From positions 226,743 through 290,742 of the forward strand of contig CAVRHH010000004.1 in NCBI GenBank assembly GCA_963720945.1: a stretch of 64,000 bases of DNA, read 5' to 3'. Position 1 is the first letter of the stretch. The number at the start of each line of letters is the position of its first letter. This document shows, piece after piece, positions 35,677 to 45,515 of the stretch. Source of the stretch: Bog-532 sp963720945 (GTDB lineage Bacteria; Actinomycetota; Actinomycetes; Streptosporangiales; Streptosporangiaceae). A program made the position numbers and the translations under genes. The notes beneath the pieces are model-generated. The model saw only the letters and a list, made by a program, of their open reading frames with translations. It was not told the origin of the DNA and did not search any database.

Positions 35677-36162
35677 GTGGAAGTCGACGTCCTGATCGAG
35701 ATCCCGCAGGGATCGCGGAACAAGTACGAGATGGACCTGGCGACAGGGCGCATCCGGCTGGACCGGATGCTGTTCACCTCGACCCGGTACCCGCAGGATT
35801 ACGGGTTCATCCCGGGCACCATCGCCGAGGACGGCGACCCGCTGGACGCGATGGTCATCCTGGAGGAGCCGACGTTCCCGGGCTGCCTGGTGACGGTCCG
35901 GCCGGTCGGTGTGTTCTGGATGCTCGACGAGGGCGGCCCCGACGCGAAGATCCTGACCGTGCCCGCCGAGGACCCCCGCTACGAGAACCTGCGGGACCTG
36001 GACGACATCCCCAACTTCCTGACCGCGGAGATTGGGCACTTCTTCGACATCTACAAGGAACTCGAGCCGGGCAAGAGCACCGACGTCCGCGGCTGGCAGG
36101 ACCGTGCGGCAGCCGAAAAGATCATCGAAGCCGCGTTCGCCCGCGCCCACGAAATCGCCTGA
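35677..36162 (+). CDS. ppa: Inorganic pyrophosphatase
   Basis: Family I soluble pyrophosphatase, 161 residues. IEIPQGSRNKYEMD, RYPQDYGFIPGTIAEDGDPLDAMVI (with the DGDPLD metal site) and the DDIPNFLTAEIGHFFDIYK segment are diagnostic. GTG 35677 gives MEVDVLIEIPQG, the usual N-terminus. It hydrolyses PPi from biosynthesis in the cytosol. Confidence 0.94.
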   Translation: MEVDVLIEIPQGSRNKYEMDLATGRIRLDRMLFTSTRYPQDYGFIPGTIAEDGDPLDAMVILEEPTFPGCLVTVRPVGVFWMLDEGGPDAKILTVPAEDPRYENLRDLDDIPNFLTAEIGHFFDIYKELEPGKSTDVRGWQDRAAAEKIIEAAFARAHEIA

Positions 36163-36181
36163 CCCGCTCCACATCCCGGTG

Positions 36182-36245
36182 CCGGCAGAGGCGCCTTTGC
36201 ATACAGCCGGGTCGCGGCAGCGGCGCCTTTGCCTACAGTCCGGGT
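36182..36245. repeat. Imperfect 30-bp direct repeat after ppa
   Basis: Two near-identical stretches (36182-36212 and 36214-36245) share GGCGCCTTTGC, TACAG and CCGGGT. Meaning unknown. Confidence 0.6.
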
Positions 36246-36298
36246 GGGTCCAGTCAGGCGGGCGGGCCGACCGGCAGCGCGGCCGCCGGACCGTGGCG

Positions 36299-36712
36299 CT
36301 AGCCGCCGGCCTGTTCGCGTGACCGGCGTGAGTGCTCGATCAGCCCGGTGGCCAGCCCGATGAGGTGGGAAGGCAGCAACGGTTTGGTGATGAAGCCGTC
36401 GGCCGCCCCGAGCTCGGCCGCCGCCGGCGGCAGGACCGGGTACGCCGTCATCATCGCGAACGGCAGCCCGGGAGCTCCGGTGCGGACGGCCGAGAGCAGG
36501 CGGAGGGCTTCCGCGTCCGGAAGCTCGAAGTCGGCGAGGAGAAGGTCCCAGGGCTCATGCTCCATCAGCACGGCCGCCTCGGCGGCGTTACTGACCGCCG
36601 TAACCTCGAATGCTTCCCAGGTGCCCAGGATGGTCTCCACGGACAGCGCGACCGCAGGATCACGCTCGACGACGAGAATCTTGCCGGGGCCCGTGCTCGG
36701 TGTGTATCGCAT
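36299..36712 (-). CDS. Single-domain response regulator receiver protein
   Basis: A 137-residue receiver domain with no output domain. The phospho-acceptor Asp is in WDLLLADFELPD, the conserved Thr/Ala region in FAMMTAYPVLPP and the Lys in GFITKPLLPSHL. The usual N-terminal acidic pair is ERD in LVVERDPAVA. No histidine kinase is nearby, so it probably acts by protein contact. Confidence 0.82.
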   Translation of the reverse strand: MRYTPSTGPGKILVVERDPAVALSVETILGTWEAFEVTAVSNAAEAAVLMEHEPWDLLLADFELPDAEALRLLSAVRTGAPGLPFAMMTAYPVLPPAAAELGAADGFITKPLLPSHLIGLATGLIEHSRRSREQAGG

Positions 36713-36781
36713 GCCCTGACGATGCGCCCGGCCCGTTGCCCGCCCGGGTGTACGCCGGTTGCAGCCAGGTAGCAGCCCGTA

Positions 36782-37990
36782 TCAGGCGGCCGGCCCCGGG
36801 GTGGCCCCGGTGTGGGTTCCGTGCTGGTGGCCGCCGCGGGACCCGTGATCATGGGCGGCGTCCGGGGCGCCGTTCATCATCCGCAGCATGGGCAGGCCGC
36901 CGCTGCGCGCGAACCGGATGAGCAGCACCGCGGCGAGCAGGAAGAAGGCGATGTTCAGCCAGGTGGTGTAGTCCCAGGCGACGCCCTGGTCGGGGATCTT
37001 CGCGCTGGCCCGGCCCGGGATCAGTCCCAGGCCGCCGAAGACCACCTCGACGAGGTACCCGGCGATGGCCATGGCCGCGTAGAAGGTCACCAGGATGAAG
37101 CGGGCCATCTTCGCGCCGTAATACTTCCGGTAGATGTTCAGGATCGGGGCGATGATCAGGTCGGCGAAGATGAACGCGATCACCCCGCCGAAGCTGATGC
37201 CGCCCTTCCAGAGCACGACGGCGAGCGGCACGTTGCCGACCGAGCAGACGAACGACAGGATCGCGACCGCCGGCCCGATGATCGGGCCCCATAGCTTCGC
37301 GGCCAGCGGGTGACCGGCGAAGAAGAACGCGCGCCAGAAGGAATCGGGCACCCAGGCGGCGATCGCCCCGGCGGCGAGCAGCCCGATCACCAGGTCACGC
37401 AGGATCGCGGCCCACTCCATCACGAAGACGTGGGCCACCGCGGTGAAGCCGTCCCCGGACAGCAGGCGACGCACGAACGAGCCGTCGCCCCGGACCGACA
37501 TGTCCATGGCCGCGTGCCCCTCCATCGACCCGGCCAGCGCCTGGTCGGCCTGCTGCCGGGCCTCCCGCAGCAGCTTGTCCCGCAGGAACAGCCGGAAGAG
37601 GACGGCGATCACCACGATCATGATCGGGCCGCCGGTGAATTCGGCCAGCGTGAACTGCCAGCCCATCAGCAGCGCGAGGATGACGCCCAGCTCGATGACC
37701 AGGTTGGTCGAGGCGATTTCGAATGCCATCGCGGCGGTGAAGCTGGCGCCCTTGCGGAACAGCGAGCGGGCCAGCGCCACTGCGGCGTAGGAGCAGGACG
37801 ACGACGCGGCGCCGAACCCGGCGGCCAGGGCCAGCGTCCGCGGCCGGTCATCGCCGAGCAGCCGGACGATCGTGGACCGGCGCACGACCGCCTGCACGAC
37901 CGCGGACAGCGCGAAGCCGAGGATCAGCGCCCAGGCGATCTGCCACGCCATCGACCCGGCAATAGACAGCGCATGCCCCACCGCGTGCAT
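36782..37990 (-). CDS. Permease (UPF0718/DUF318 type) with His-rich tail
   Basis: Integral membrane protein of about 402 residues with eight or more hydrophobic segments. The motifs GAASSSCSYAAVALARSLF and SVGNVPLAVVLWKGGISFGG are characteristic of the DUF318 permease family, some members of which export arsenicals or other toxic ions. The C-terminus contains HDHGSRGGHQHGTHTG, a likely metal-binding tail. ATG 37990 follows GAGAGGG. A CsoR-like operator lies 43 bp upstream (38033-38049), which together with the tail suggests metal-responsive expression. Confidence 0.82.
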   Translation of the reverse strand: MHAVGHALSIAGSMAWQIAWALILGFALSAVVQAVVRRSTIVRLLGDDRPRTLALAAGFGAASSSCSYAAVALARSLFRKGASFTAAMAFEIASTNLVIELGVILALLMGWQFTLAEFTGGPIMIVVIAVLFRLFLRDKLLREARQQADQALAGSMEGHAAMDMSVRGDGSFVRRLLSGDGFTAVAHVFVMEWAAILRDLVIGLLAAGAIAAWVPDSFWRAFFFAGHPLAAKLWGPIIGPAVAILSFVCSVGNVPLAVVLWKGGISFGGVIAFIFADLIIAPILNIYRKYYGAKMARFILVTFYAAMAIAGYLVEVVFGGLGLIPGRASAKIPDQGVAWDYTTWLNIAFFLLAAVLLIRFARSGGLPMLRMMNGAPDAAHDHGSRGGHQHGTHTGATPGPAA

Positions 37991-38032
37991 CTCGCTTACC
38001 CTCTCCGGCTGGTTGCCCTCCCGCCTAACTAG

Positions 38033-38049
38033 ATACCCTAGTGGGGTAT
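38033..38049. promoter_or_regulatory. CsoR/CstR-like operator
   Basis: ATACCCTAGTGGGGTAT is an inverted repeat fitting the TACCC...GGGTA operator pattern of the CsoR/RcnR/CstR repressor family, which respond to Cu(I), Ni(II) or persulfides. It lies in the promoter region of the DUF318 permease. No such repressor gene is in the window. Confidence 0.5.
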
Positions 38050-38136
38050 TTCCGGTAGGGGAGCTGCGGGTGGTCAGGCGGCGGTCGTCGCTGGCTGGGT
38101 GGACCACGCCCGGGCCGGTCCGGTCTGCGGTCCCGG

Positions 38137-39747
38137 CTATTGTCCCGGCCCGGCCCAGGGCGGCGTGATGGCGGCCCGCAGTTCGCGTTTGAGCAGCTTT
38201 CCGCTGGCGTTCTTGGGCAGTTCGGTCACCAGGACCACGTGCTTGGGCACCTTGAAGACGCCCAGGCGCTGGCGGCAGTGCGCGATCAGCTCGTCCGGCG
38301 TCGCGGCCTGGCCGTCCCGGATGACGACCGCGGCCGACACCGCCTCGATCCACTGCGGATGCGGCAGCCCGAATACCGCCGCCTCGGCCACCGCCGGATG
38401 CGTGTACAGCGCCTCCTCGACCTCCCGGCTGGCGACGTTCTCCCCGCCCGTCTTGATCATGTCCTTCTTGCGGTCCACCACGGTCAGGTAGCCCTCAGCA
38501 TCCAGCACGCCGAGGTCGCCGCTGTGGAACCAGCCGCCGGCGAACGCCTGCGCGGTGCGGTCCGGGTCCCGCCAGTAGCCGAGCATGGCGTGCGGGCTGC
38601 GGTGCACGATCTCGCCAATCTCCCCGGCCGGCTGCGGGCGCCCGGCCTCGTCCACCACCAGCGTCTCGACGTTGAGGGCCGCCCGGCCCGCCGAGCCCGC
38701 CTTGCGTACCTGGTCGGCGGGCTTGAGCACGGTGGCCAGCGGGCCCATCTCGGTCTGCCCGTAGAAATTGAACAGCCGCACATCGGGCAGCCGGGCCCCG
38801 ATCTCCTTGAGCACCTCCACCGGCATGACGGACGCGCCGTAGTACCCCTTGCGCAGCGAGGACAGGTCCCGCCGGCCGAAGTCAGGGTGCCGCAGCAGCG
38901 AGATCCACACCGTCGGCGGGCAGAACAGCTTGGTCGCGTGCTCGGCCTCGATCGCCGCCAGGATGGCGCCGGGGTCGGCGCCGGGCAGCACCACGTTGGT
39001 CGCGCCCAGGTAGATCCCCGGCGTGAGGAAGCAGTGCAGCTGAGCGCAGTGGTACAGCGGCAGCGAGTGCACCTCCACGTCGGTGCGGGCCATTTCCCCG
39101 TCCACCACGCACGAGACGTACTGCGCGATCAGGCTGCGGTGCGACAGCATGGCGCCCTTGGGTCGCGATTCGGTCCCGCTGGTGTAGATCAGCTGGGCCA
39201 GGTCGTCGTCGGCCACCGTGACCTCCGGGGGAGTGGCGTCACCATCCGCCATCCAGCTGGCGACGGATTCCCAGCCGGGCGGCGCGCCGCCGCCGCGCTC
39301 CAGGATCACCCCCCGCACGGTGACTCCGCCGCACTCCGCGCCCGCCTCAGCGGCCAGGGCCTGCTCGGCCACCGGGACCAGCGCGTCCTCAGCGATCAGC
39401 CCGGTGGCGCCGGAATGCCCGAGCACGTAGCCGACCTCGGCGGACGTCAGCATGAAGTTGATCGGCACGGACACCGCGCCGAGCCGGGCCAGCGCGAAGT
39501 AGGCGACCACGAACGCATGGTTGTTATGGCTGAAGATGGCGACCCGCTGCCCGGGCCCGATCCCGCGCGCGGCCAGCGACGAGGCGGTCCGGTTGACGGC
39601 GGCGTCCAGCTCGCCGTAGGTCTGGCGCAGGCCGCGGTAGACGAGGGCGATGGTGCCCGGATCGCGCGCGGCGGAGCGGCGCAGCAGGTCACCGATCGAC
39701 TGGCTCCGGGCGTGCGCGATGAGCGGCGAGATGACGTCGTCCGGCAT
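38137..39747 (-). CDS. Fatty-acyl-CoA synthetase (AMP-binding)
   Basis: ANL-superfamily adenylate-forming enzyme, 536 residues. P-loop LIYTSGTESRPKGAMLSH, FNFYGQTEMGP, WFHSGDLGVLDAEGYLTVVD and the C-terminal catalytic Lys in PKNASGKLLKREL are all present. It activates a carboxylic acid, probably a fatty acid, with ATP and CoA. Closest by pattern to long/medium-chain acyl-CoA synthetases; exact substrate unknown. Single-gene unit. Confidence 0.88.
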   Translation of the reverse strand: MPDDVISPLIAHARSQSIGDLLRRSAARDPGTIALVYRGLRQTYGELDAAVNRTASSLAARGIGPGQRVAIFSHNNHAFVVAYFALARLGAVSVPINFMLTSAEVGYVLGHSGATGLIAEDALVPVAEQALAAEAGAECGGVTVRGVILERGGGAPPGWESVASWMADGDATPPEVTVADDDLAQLIYTSGTESRPKGAMLSHRSLIAQYVSCVVDGEMARTDVEVHSLPLYHCAQLHCFLTPGIYLGATNVVLPGADPGAILAAIEAEHATKLFCPPTVWISLLRHPDFGRRDLSSLRKGYYGASVMPVEVLKEIGARLPDVRLFNFYGQTEMGPLATVLKPADQVRKAGSAGRAALNVETLVVDEAGRPQPAGEIGEIVHRSPHAMLGYWRDPDRTAQAFAGGWFHSGDLGVLDAEGYLTVVDRKKDMIKTGGENVASREVEEALYTHPAVAEAAVFGLPHPQWIEAVSAAVVIRDGQAATPDELIAHCRQRLGVFKVPKHVVLVTELPKNASGKLLKRELRAAITPPWAGPGQ

Positions 39748-39868
39748 GAGCGCTCCTGGCGGCTGCGGCCCGCGCGGGCGCGCGGGCCATTCCGCTGGTG
39801 ACAGCGTAAGCAGCCGTTCCCCGCCCCGTCATCCGGGTGCCGGAGCCTGGCCGGGACCGGCGGCGCGG

Positions 39869-40567
39869 CTAGGCGCTGAGGGGCCAGGACGGGGGGCGGG
39901 ACGCGGCGGCGGGCCGGCGGGAATCGTCCACCGTGCAGCTCAGGGCCGCCTCCGCGTCGACCACCCCGTCCACGGCCCGGACCAGCCGCAGCACGAGCGC
40001 GATCACGCTTTTCCGTTCGACCTCGCCGGTCACGGTGACCATGCCGTCGCGGACGCCCACGTGCACCAGGGCCAGCTTGACCCCGAGACAGGCCGGCAGC
40101 ACGTCGTGAACGATCTCGCGCCGGATGTCCTCGTCCGGCCGGAGGAAGACCCGCAGCAGGTCGCGGGGGGTGACGACGCCGGCCAGCGTGCCGCCGCCGG
40201 TCACGACCGGCAGGCACGGGACGTGGTGCTTGTCCATCAGCCAGGCCGCTTCTCCCAGCGTCGTGCCGGGAGGCACCGGTACGACGCGGGTGGTCATGAC
40301 CTCACTGGCGATGCTGGCCGCGGCCGTGGCGTGCTCGCCGCGCCGCCAGCGCAGCGGCTGCCCGGTGCCCAGGTCACGCTGCAGTTCTGTCTTCTTCAGC
40401 AGGTCGGCCTCGCGGACGATGCCGGTGACGGTGCCGTTGCGGGCGAGGACCGGCAGCGCGCCGATCTGCCGTTCCACGAACAGGCGGGCCAGCTCCCTGA
40501 ACGACGTTTGCGGGGTGACCGTGATGATGTCGGTGGTCATCACGTCCGCGACCGTGTGGTGTCTCAT
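39869..40567 (-). CDS. CBS-domain pair with C-terminal BON domain
   Basis: A 232-residue protein: two CBS motifs (VADVMTTDIITVTPQTSF with GIVREADLL, and SEVMTTRVVPVPPGTT with GVVTPRDLLRVFLRPDE) and a BON segment (VRDGMVTVTGEVERKSVI). CBS pairs bind adenine nucleotides. Such CBS-BON proteins are frequent in hypoxia or stress regulons of actinobacteria. ATG 40567 follows AAGGAG. A paralogue with an N-terminal extension is encoded at 41572-42495. Confidence 0.85.
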   Translation of the reverse strand: MRHHTVADVMTTDIITVTPQTSFRELARLFVERQIGALPVLARNGTVTGIVREADLLKKTELQRDLGTGQPLRWRRGEHATAAASIASEVMTTRVVPVPPGTTLGEAAWLMDKHHVPCLPVVTGGGTLAGVVTPRDLLRVFLRPDEDIRREIVHDVLPACLGVKLALVHVGVRDGMVTVTGEVERKSVIALVLRLVRAVDGVVDAEAALSCTVDDSRRPAAASRPPSWPLSA

Positions 40568-40658
40568 CGGACGCTCCTTACCTAACGTCGTGTGCCGGCC
40601 GGCGCCTGGGTGGGGCGCCGGCCGGCGGGTCTGGCCGGGGTGGGGCCAGGGGTGGGGG

Positions 40659-41255
40659 TCAGGCGGTGATGTTTTCGGCCTGGGTGGGGACGGTTTCGGT
40701 GGGGGTGCGGGGCTTGTGGCCGCGGACCAGGGCGATGGCGGAGCCGGCCAGGGCCAGGGCGGCGAGCCCGTAGGCGGTCAGGGCGGCGATGTACATGATC
40801 TGGGAGGCCTTCCACCAGCCGTAGGCGTTCAGCAGCATGCCGCGCAGTGATTCGCCCCTGAAGACGGTGCTGACCAGGGCGGCGAGCTTGGCGTTGTCCG
40901 GCTGGGCGAGGGATTCGGCGGACAGCTGGCTGTAGGTCTTGCCGCCGCCCATGTTGGCGATGTGCACGGCGATGAAGTGGTCGGCGAAGGCTTCGGCCTG
41001 CTGGCCGGTGAGCAGCTGCTGCCCGGCGTACTGGGAGACGGCGGGGATCATCGACGGGGTGATCTCGGTGCCGGCCTTGGCGTGGGCGAAGGCGGCCTTG
41101 GCCGGGAAGTAGATCTGCTGGGCGGCGAGCTGGTTGTGGACGCTGTTGTGCACGTAGGCGGAGCCCCACAGCAGCAGGCTGGCGGCGATGACCAGGAGGC
41201 CGGCCAGGGCGGCCCCGGTCACGGCGAGCAGGGTGTGGACGGAGGTGCGGCGCAT
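40659..41255 (-). CDS. Two-helix membrane protein of unknown function
   Basis: A 198-residue protein with an N-terminal hydrophobic segment (LLAVTGAALAGLLVIAASLLLWG), a largely extracytoplasmic middle of about 110 residues and a C-terminal membrane helix (IMYIAALTAYGLAALALAGSAIAL). ATG 41255 follows GAGAAAGG. It is divergent from the CBS-BON gene, and two DosR-like boxes lie between the two starts. Confidence 0.68.
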   Translation of the reverse strand: MRRTSVHTLLAVTGAALAGLLVIAASLLLWGSAYVHNSVHNQLAAQQIYFPAKAAFAHAKAGTEITPSMIPAVSQYAGQQLLTGQQAEAFADHFIAVHIANMGGGKTYSQLSAESLAQPDNAKLAALVSTVFRGESLRGMLLNAYGWWKASQIMYIAALTAYGLAALALAGSAIALVRGHKPRTPTETVPTQAENITA

Positions 41256-41401
41256 TACGGATGCCTTTCTCTATCTGCTGGGCACGGGTGGCGGCCCGGC
41301 ATCCTTTACTTGAAACTGACACCATCAGAATCGCCCCGCCCGCCCCACCGCCATCACGGCGCAACGTCCCCGGCCCGAAGGATAAAGGGACCCGCCGGAA
41401 A

Positions 41402-41415
41402 GGACCTTTGTCCCC
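41402..41415. promoter_or_regulatory. DosR/DevR-like box A
   Basis: GGACCTTTGTCCCC contains GGAC-N4-GTCC, fitting the core of the mycobacterial DosR box (GGGACTWWAGTCCC). It lies 147 bp upstream of the 40659-41255 gene and 157 bp upstream of the CBS-BON gene. Confidence 0.55.
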
Positions 41416-41482
41416 GGTAGAAAAAGGCCGGCGACGGACATGTTGCGATAAAGGGCCAGCAGGCCGCCGGGGCAGCCCGGGC

Positions 41483-41496
41483 GGACCAAAGTCCCC
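41483..41496. promoter_or_regulatory. DosR/DevR-like box B
   Basis: GGACCAAAGTCCCC also contains GGAC-N4-GTCC. It lies 76 bp before the CBS-BON start, the more usual distance for activation of that gene. Confidence 0.58.
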
Positions 41497-41571
41497 TGGT
41501 CAGGGGCCATTGAGCCGTGGCGGATACCAGGCGAAAGATAAAGCCTGAAATTGTCAGCCCGAGGGGTGAGC

Positions 41572-42495
41572 ATGATGGCACGAACCGATATTCACCTTGA
41601 CGCCATGCTCCGGCATCTGGGCGCGGCCTATTACGACTCCCTGCACGGCAGGGCCACTCGCACGGACGTAGCCCGGGCACTGGATACGGTCGAAGATCAT
41701 CTGGCCGAACCGGTCCAGCACCACCCGGGCCTGGCCCGCAAGACTGGCCGCCGTGCAGCGCACCACCAGCCCGGCCGCTGGAAGAGGCGGGTCCAGGACG
41801 TGATGACCACCTCGGTGGTCACCATCGACCGGATCACTCCGTACAAGGAGATCGCCCAGCTGCTGGCCGAGCACCGGATCAGCGGCGTGCCAGTCCTGAC
41901 CATGGGCCGTCACGTCGCCGGGATCGTCTCCGAAGCGGACCTGCTCGCCGCGGAGGATTCCCATGCCCGCCGGGCTCGTCAGCCCGGGCACCTGCACCTG
42001 CCGGGACACCATCCGCCGCAGGGGAACCTGACCGCGGCCGAGCTGATGACCTCGCCGGCCGTCACCATCCATCCGGACGCGCCGATCCCCAGCGCGGCCC
42101 GGCTGATGACCACGCATCACGTCCGGCGGCTGCCGGTCGTTGACCCGGACGGCATGCTGATCGGGATCGTCACCCGCCGCGACCTGCTCAGCGTGTTCCT
42201 GCGGCCGGATGAGCAGATCGCCGCCGACGCCACCGAACTCCTGGATGACGTGCTGCACGCCGACCCGGCCCGGATTAACGTCGTGGTGCGGAACGGCCGG
42301 GTGATCCTGACCGGCACGACCACCGGGCCCGAGGAAGAGGAACTGGTCCCGGTCGCGATCCGGCTGATCTGGGACGTGGACGGAGTTGTCGACGTCAGCG
42401 ACCGGCTCAACCAGCCGCCTGCCGTGGCCGGCGAGCCCGCCCTCCAGCACGCGGCCGCGCAGGTGAGCGGCGGCCACGGGGACAGCCCCCACTGA
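41572..42495 (+). CDS. CBS-domain pair/BON protein with N-terminal extension
   Basis: About 307 residues. An N-terminal segment (DIHLDAMLRHLGAAYYDSLHG) precedes a CBS pair (VQDVMTTSVVTIDRITPYKE, AELMTSPAVTIHPDAPIPS) and a C-terminal BON domain (INVVVRNGRVILTGTTTGPE). GAGGGG at 41561-41566 supports ATG 41572 or 41575. Likely an adenylate-sensing stress protein, given the DosR-like boxes upstream; direct function unknown. Confidence 0.85.
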   Translation: MMARTDIHLDAMLRHLGAAYYDSLHGRATRTDVARALDTVEDHLAEPVQHHPGLARKTGRRAAHHQPGRWKRRVQDVMTTSVVTIDRITPYKEIAQLLAEHRISGVPVLTMGRHVAGIVSEADLLAAEDSHARRARQPGHLHLPGHHPPQGNLTAAELMTSPAVTIHPDAPIPSAARLMTTHHVRRLPVVDPDGMLIGIVTRRDLLSVFLRPDEQIAADATELLDDVLHADPARINVVVRNGRVILTGTTTGPEEEELVPVAIRLIWDVDGVVDVSDRLNQPPAVAGEPALQHAAAQVSGGHGDSPH

Positions 42496-42537
42496 GCACG
42501 GCGGCCGCCCCGGTCACCCGGGCAGCCGGCCACAACG

Positions 42538-42573
42538 GCCCCGCAGGAAGCAGCGGCGCACATCCTGCGGGGC
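42538..42573 (+). terminator. Intrinsic terminator after CBS-BON gene
   Basis: GCCCCGCAGGA (42538-42548) and TCCTGCGGGGC (42563-42573) are exact complements around a 14-base loop and are followed by TTT. It lies between convergent genes. Confidence 0.75.
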
Positions 42574-42610
42574 TTTCCCGTGCGTGCGGGCCGGTCAGCC
42601 GGCGGGCCGG

Positions 42611-43228
42611 TCAGCTGCTGCGGTGCCTGGTCCACAACGGCTCGACGGCGCGCCATTCGGCGTCCCAGGCGCTCATCCGCCGCCGGTCGAGCAGGTAGCG
42701 GCCCAGCCCGCCCAGGCCCACAAGCATGACCGGGATGATCAGGCCGGTGGAAGCCGAGGCGATGAACACATCGCTGACGATGTCCCCGTGCGTGGTGGGC
42801 GGGTTAGTGACCGACCCGGACGCGCTGACCCAGATGCGGACGGTGCTGCCTTTCCGGGCACCCGCCGGCGCCATGAGCTGCCCGGTATGGATTGTCCCGT
42901 CCGGCGCTGCCCACCGGGCCGTCACCCACGCGGTCGGCACGTCCGAGTAGGGGTCCGGCGTGCCCTGCGCCGGCGCCGCCTGCGTGAGGACCGCGCTGAC
43001 CGGGTGATCCGAGGCCCGTTCCGCCTGGGCCTGGCGGATGATCAGGTGATCGACGGCCCGCCCCACGCCGATCACGGCGAGCGGGACGGCCGTCAGGATC
43101 AGCAGCACCGTGGCCAGCCGCAGCACGGCCTCGAGCCGGTCGTGGCGGCGGCGCAGCGGATTGCGGTCGAGTCCCAGCCAGCGGGCACACCGCGCCCGGC
43201 GGCCCGGCGCCTCCGTATCGTTGCTCAT
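42611..43228 (-). CDS. Rv1733c-like two-helix membrane protein
   Basis: About 205 residues. After LGLDRNPLRRRHDRLEAVLR comes a membrane helix (LATVLLILTAVPLAVIGVG), an extracytoplasmic domain with VTARWAAPDGTIHTGQL and KGSTVRIWVSASGSVTNPP, a second helix and the cytoplasmic tail YLLDRRRMSAWDAEWRAVEP. This layout and motif set matches the Rv1733c family, a DosR-regulon membrane protein in M. tuberculosis. ATG 43228 follows GGAGGT. Supports the dormancy-island interpretation. Confidence 0.82.
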   Translation of the reverse strand: MSNDTEAPGRRARCARWLGLDRNPLRRRHDRLEAVLRLATVLLILTAVPLAVIGVGRAVDHLIIRQAQAERASDHPVSAVLTQAAPAQGTPDPYSDVPTAWVTARWAAPDGTIHTGQLMAPAGARKGSTVRIWVSASGSVTNPPTTHGDIVSDVFIASASTGLIIPVMLVGLGGLGRYLLDRRRMSAWDAEWRAVEPLWTRHRSS

Positions 43229-43279
43229 CGCGGTCACCTCCAGCGGCGGCCCTGCCACGGGTAGTGTCTGCCGTCCGGG

Positions 43280-43594
43280 CTACGGCACGGCGGCCGGATT
43301 GCTGAGCAGCGCGGCGGCCGCGTCGGCGGACCGGTCGGGGAGCACCTCGATGGTGCCGCGGGCCGCGCCGATGGCCGCCTGCGATACCCGGTAGTGGTGG
43401 CCGCACAGCAGCAGGTCGACGGGGCGGGGCCGGGTCGCGCAAGCCGGCATGATGACCCGCACCACGGGGCGGCCTGGGCAGCAGCACGCCCGGGACGCTG
43501 AGGGAGATGATGGTGCGCGGTCAGCCGTGGGCGTGGACGCCGCGTCCGGCACGACCGCCAGGGCCTCGCTGCGGTGGGGAAATCGTGACTCCAT
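43280..43594 (-). CDS. Small DUF7455-like protein
   Basis: About 104 residues. The C-terminal half (VRVIMPACATRPRPVDLLLC, GHHYRVSQAAI) resembles the DUF7455 small proteins of actinobacteria, which have a Cys/His zinc knuckle; here the Cys pattern is partly degenerate. The start is uncertain. A GC-variant DosR-like palindrome lies about 57 bp upstream. Confidence 0.5.
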   Translation of the reverse strand: MESRFPHRSEALAVVPDAASTPTADRAPSSPSASRACCCPGRPVVRVIMPACATRPRPVDLLLCGHHYRVSQAAIGAARGTIEVLPDRSADAAAALLSNPAAVP

Positions 43595-43650
43595 GATTCG
43601 AGGATGCGCTGCCGCGCGGGGCACTCACAGTGACGTAGCTCACCATGGCG

Positions 43651-43667
43651 GGGGGCCAAAGGGCCTC
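43651..43667 (-). promoter_or_regulatory. Weak DosR-like palindrome
   Basis: GGGGGCCAAAGGGCCTC has the spacing GGCC-N4-GGCC seen in G/C-rich variants of DosR boxes (compare GGGACCTTTGGCCC). It is 57 bp upstream of the 43280-43594 gene. Weaker than the other boxes. Confidence 0.35.
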
Positions 43668-43680
43668 TCGCTCAACTGCC

Positions 43681-44130
43681 TTATGACCGGGACGCCAGCG
43701 CGACCCGGACCGGGCGGCGGGCGAACGTCATCGGCTGGCCCCGGGCCGTGGTGAACGTGGTTCCGCCGTCGGCGGCCGGCCGTGACCAGCGGATGTCGTA
43801 GGCGCGGCCGTTCCGGAGCACGACGCCCGTCCCGGACCCGGTGCTGACCGCGTACGGCGGCCGCTGCCCGTACTCCAGGAACCTGGAGGTCCGCACCGTC
43901 GTGTACTGGATCACCACCGTGGCCGCGCCGAACTGGCCGTCCTCGGTGCTCCGCGCGGCGGAACCGTCCATCCGGACCAGCCACCGGCTGGCCGCCGCGG
44001 ACCAGGTGAAGGTGAAGGACGCGGCCGGATAGCCAACCGAACGGGACGTGGCAGGCGTTCCGCCCGCTGGCGCGGGAGGCGCCCCCTTTCGCGTCCCAGG
44101 AAAAAGAGTGAGGGCGGGAAGGATCTCCAT
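43681..44130 (-). pseudogene. C-terminal fragment of a DUF3048 lipoprotein
   Basis: The 149 codons match only the C-terminal domain of DUF3048 proteins: FTFTWSAAASRWLVRMDGS, ATVVIQYTTVRTSRFLEYG, PPYAVSTGSGTGVVLRNG and GGTTFTTARGQPMTFA. The N-terminal DUF3048 domain and lipoprotein signal are missing; only about 35 unrelated codons precede the match. It is probably a remnant, although the piece still has good codon use. Confidence 0.65.
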
Positions 44131-44268
44131 CCGCTTCTCGCGGCTGATTGCGCGGTGCGCGGCTGTGTCACCGGAGCCGTTACCCCGCGTCTATCCTTGA
44201 TCCTTCCCGCCAGTCCTCACCTCACCCCCGGCACATAAGGGCGCACAGATCCGAACGGCCCACCGGGC

Positions 44269-44284
44269 GGTGACCTTGGTCCCC
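44269..44284 (+). promoter_or_regulatory. DosR/DevR-like box of the hydrogenase operon
   Basis: GGTGACCTTGGTCCCC holds the GAC-N4-GTC core of the DosR box and lies 77 bp before the hydrogenase beta-subunit start. In M. smegmatis the group 3b hydrogenase is DosR-dependent. Confidence 0.5.
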
Positions 44285-44360
44285 ATGCCGGGGGCCGGAT
44301 GTCAAGGGTCTTTTTGCTCTACCGCATCCGGCAGGCCGTGCCCAGGATGACGCACCGGCA

Positions 44361-45501
<1,141 letters not shown>

Positions 45502-45515
<14 letters not shown>

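Larger units (their letters stand above)
41256..41571. other. Divergent promoter region with two DosR-like boxes
   Basis: The 316-base region between a membrane protein gene and a CBS-BON gene contains palindromes at 41402-41415 and 41483-41496 and several A/T-rich GATAAAG stretches. No gene is seen in it. Confidence 0.6.
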
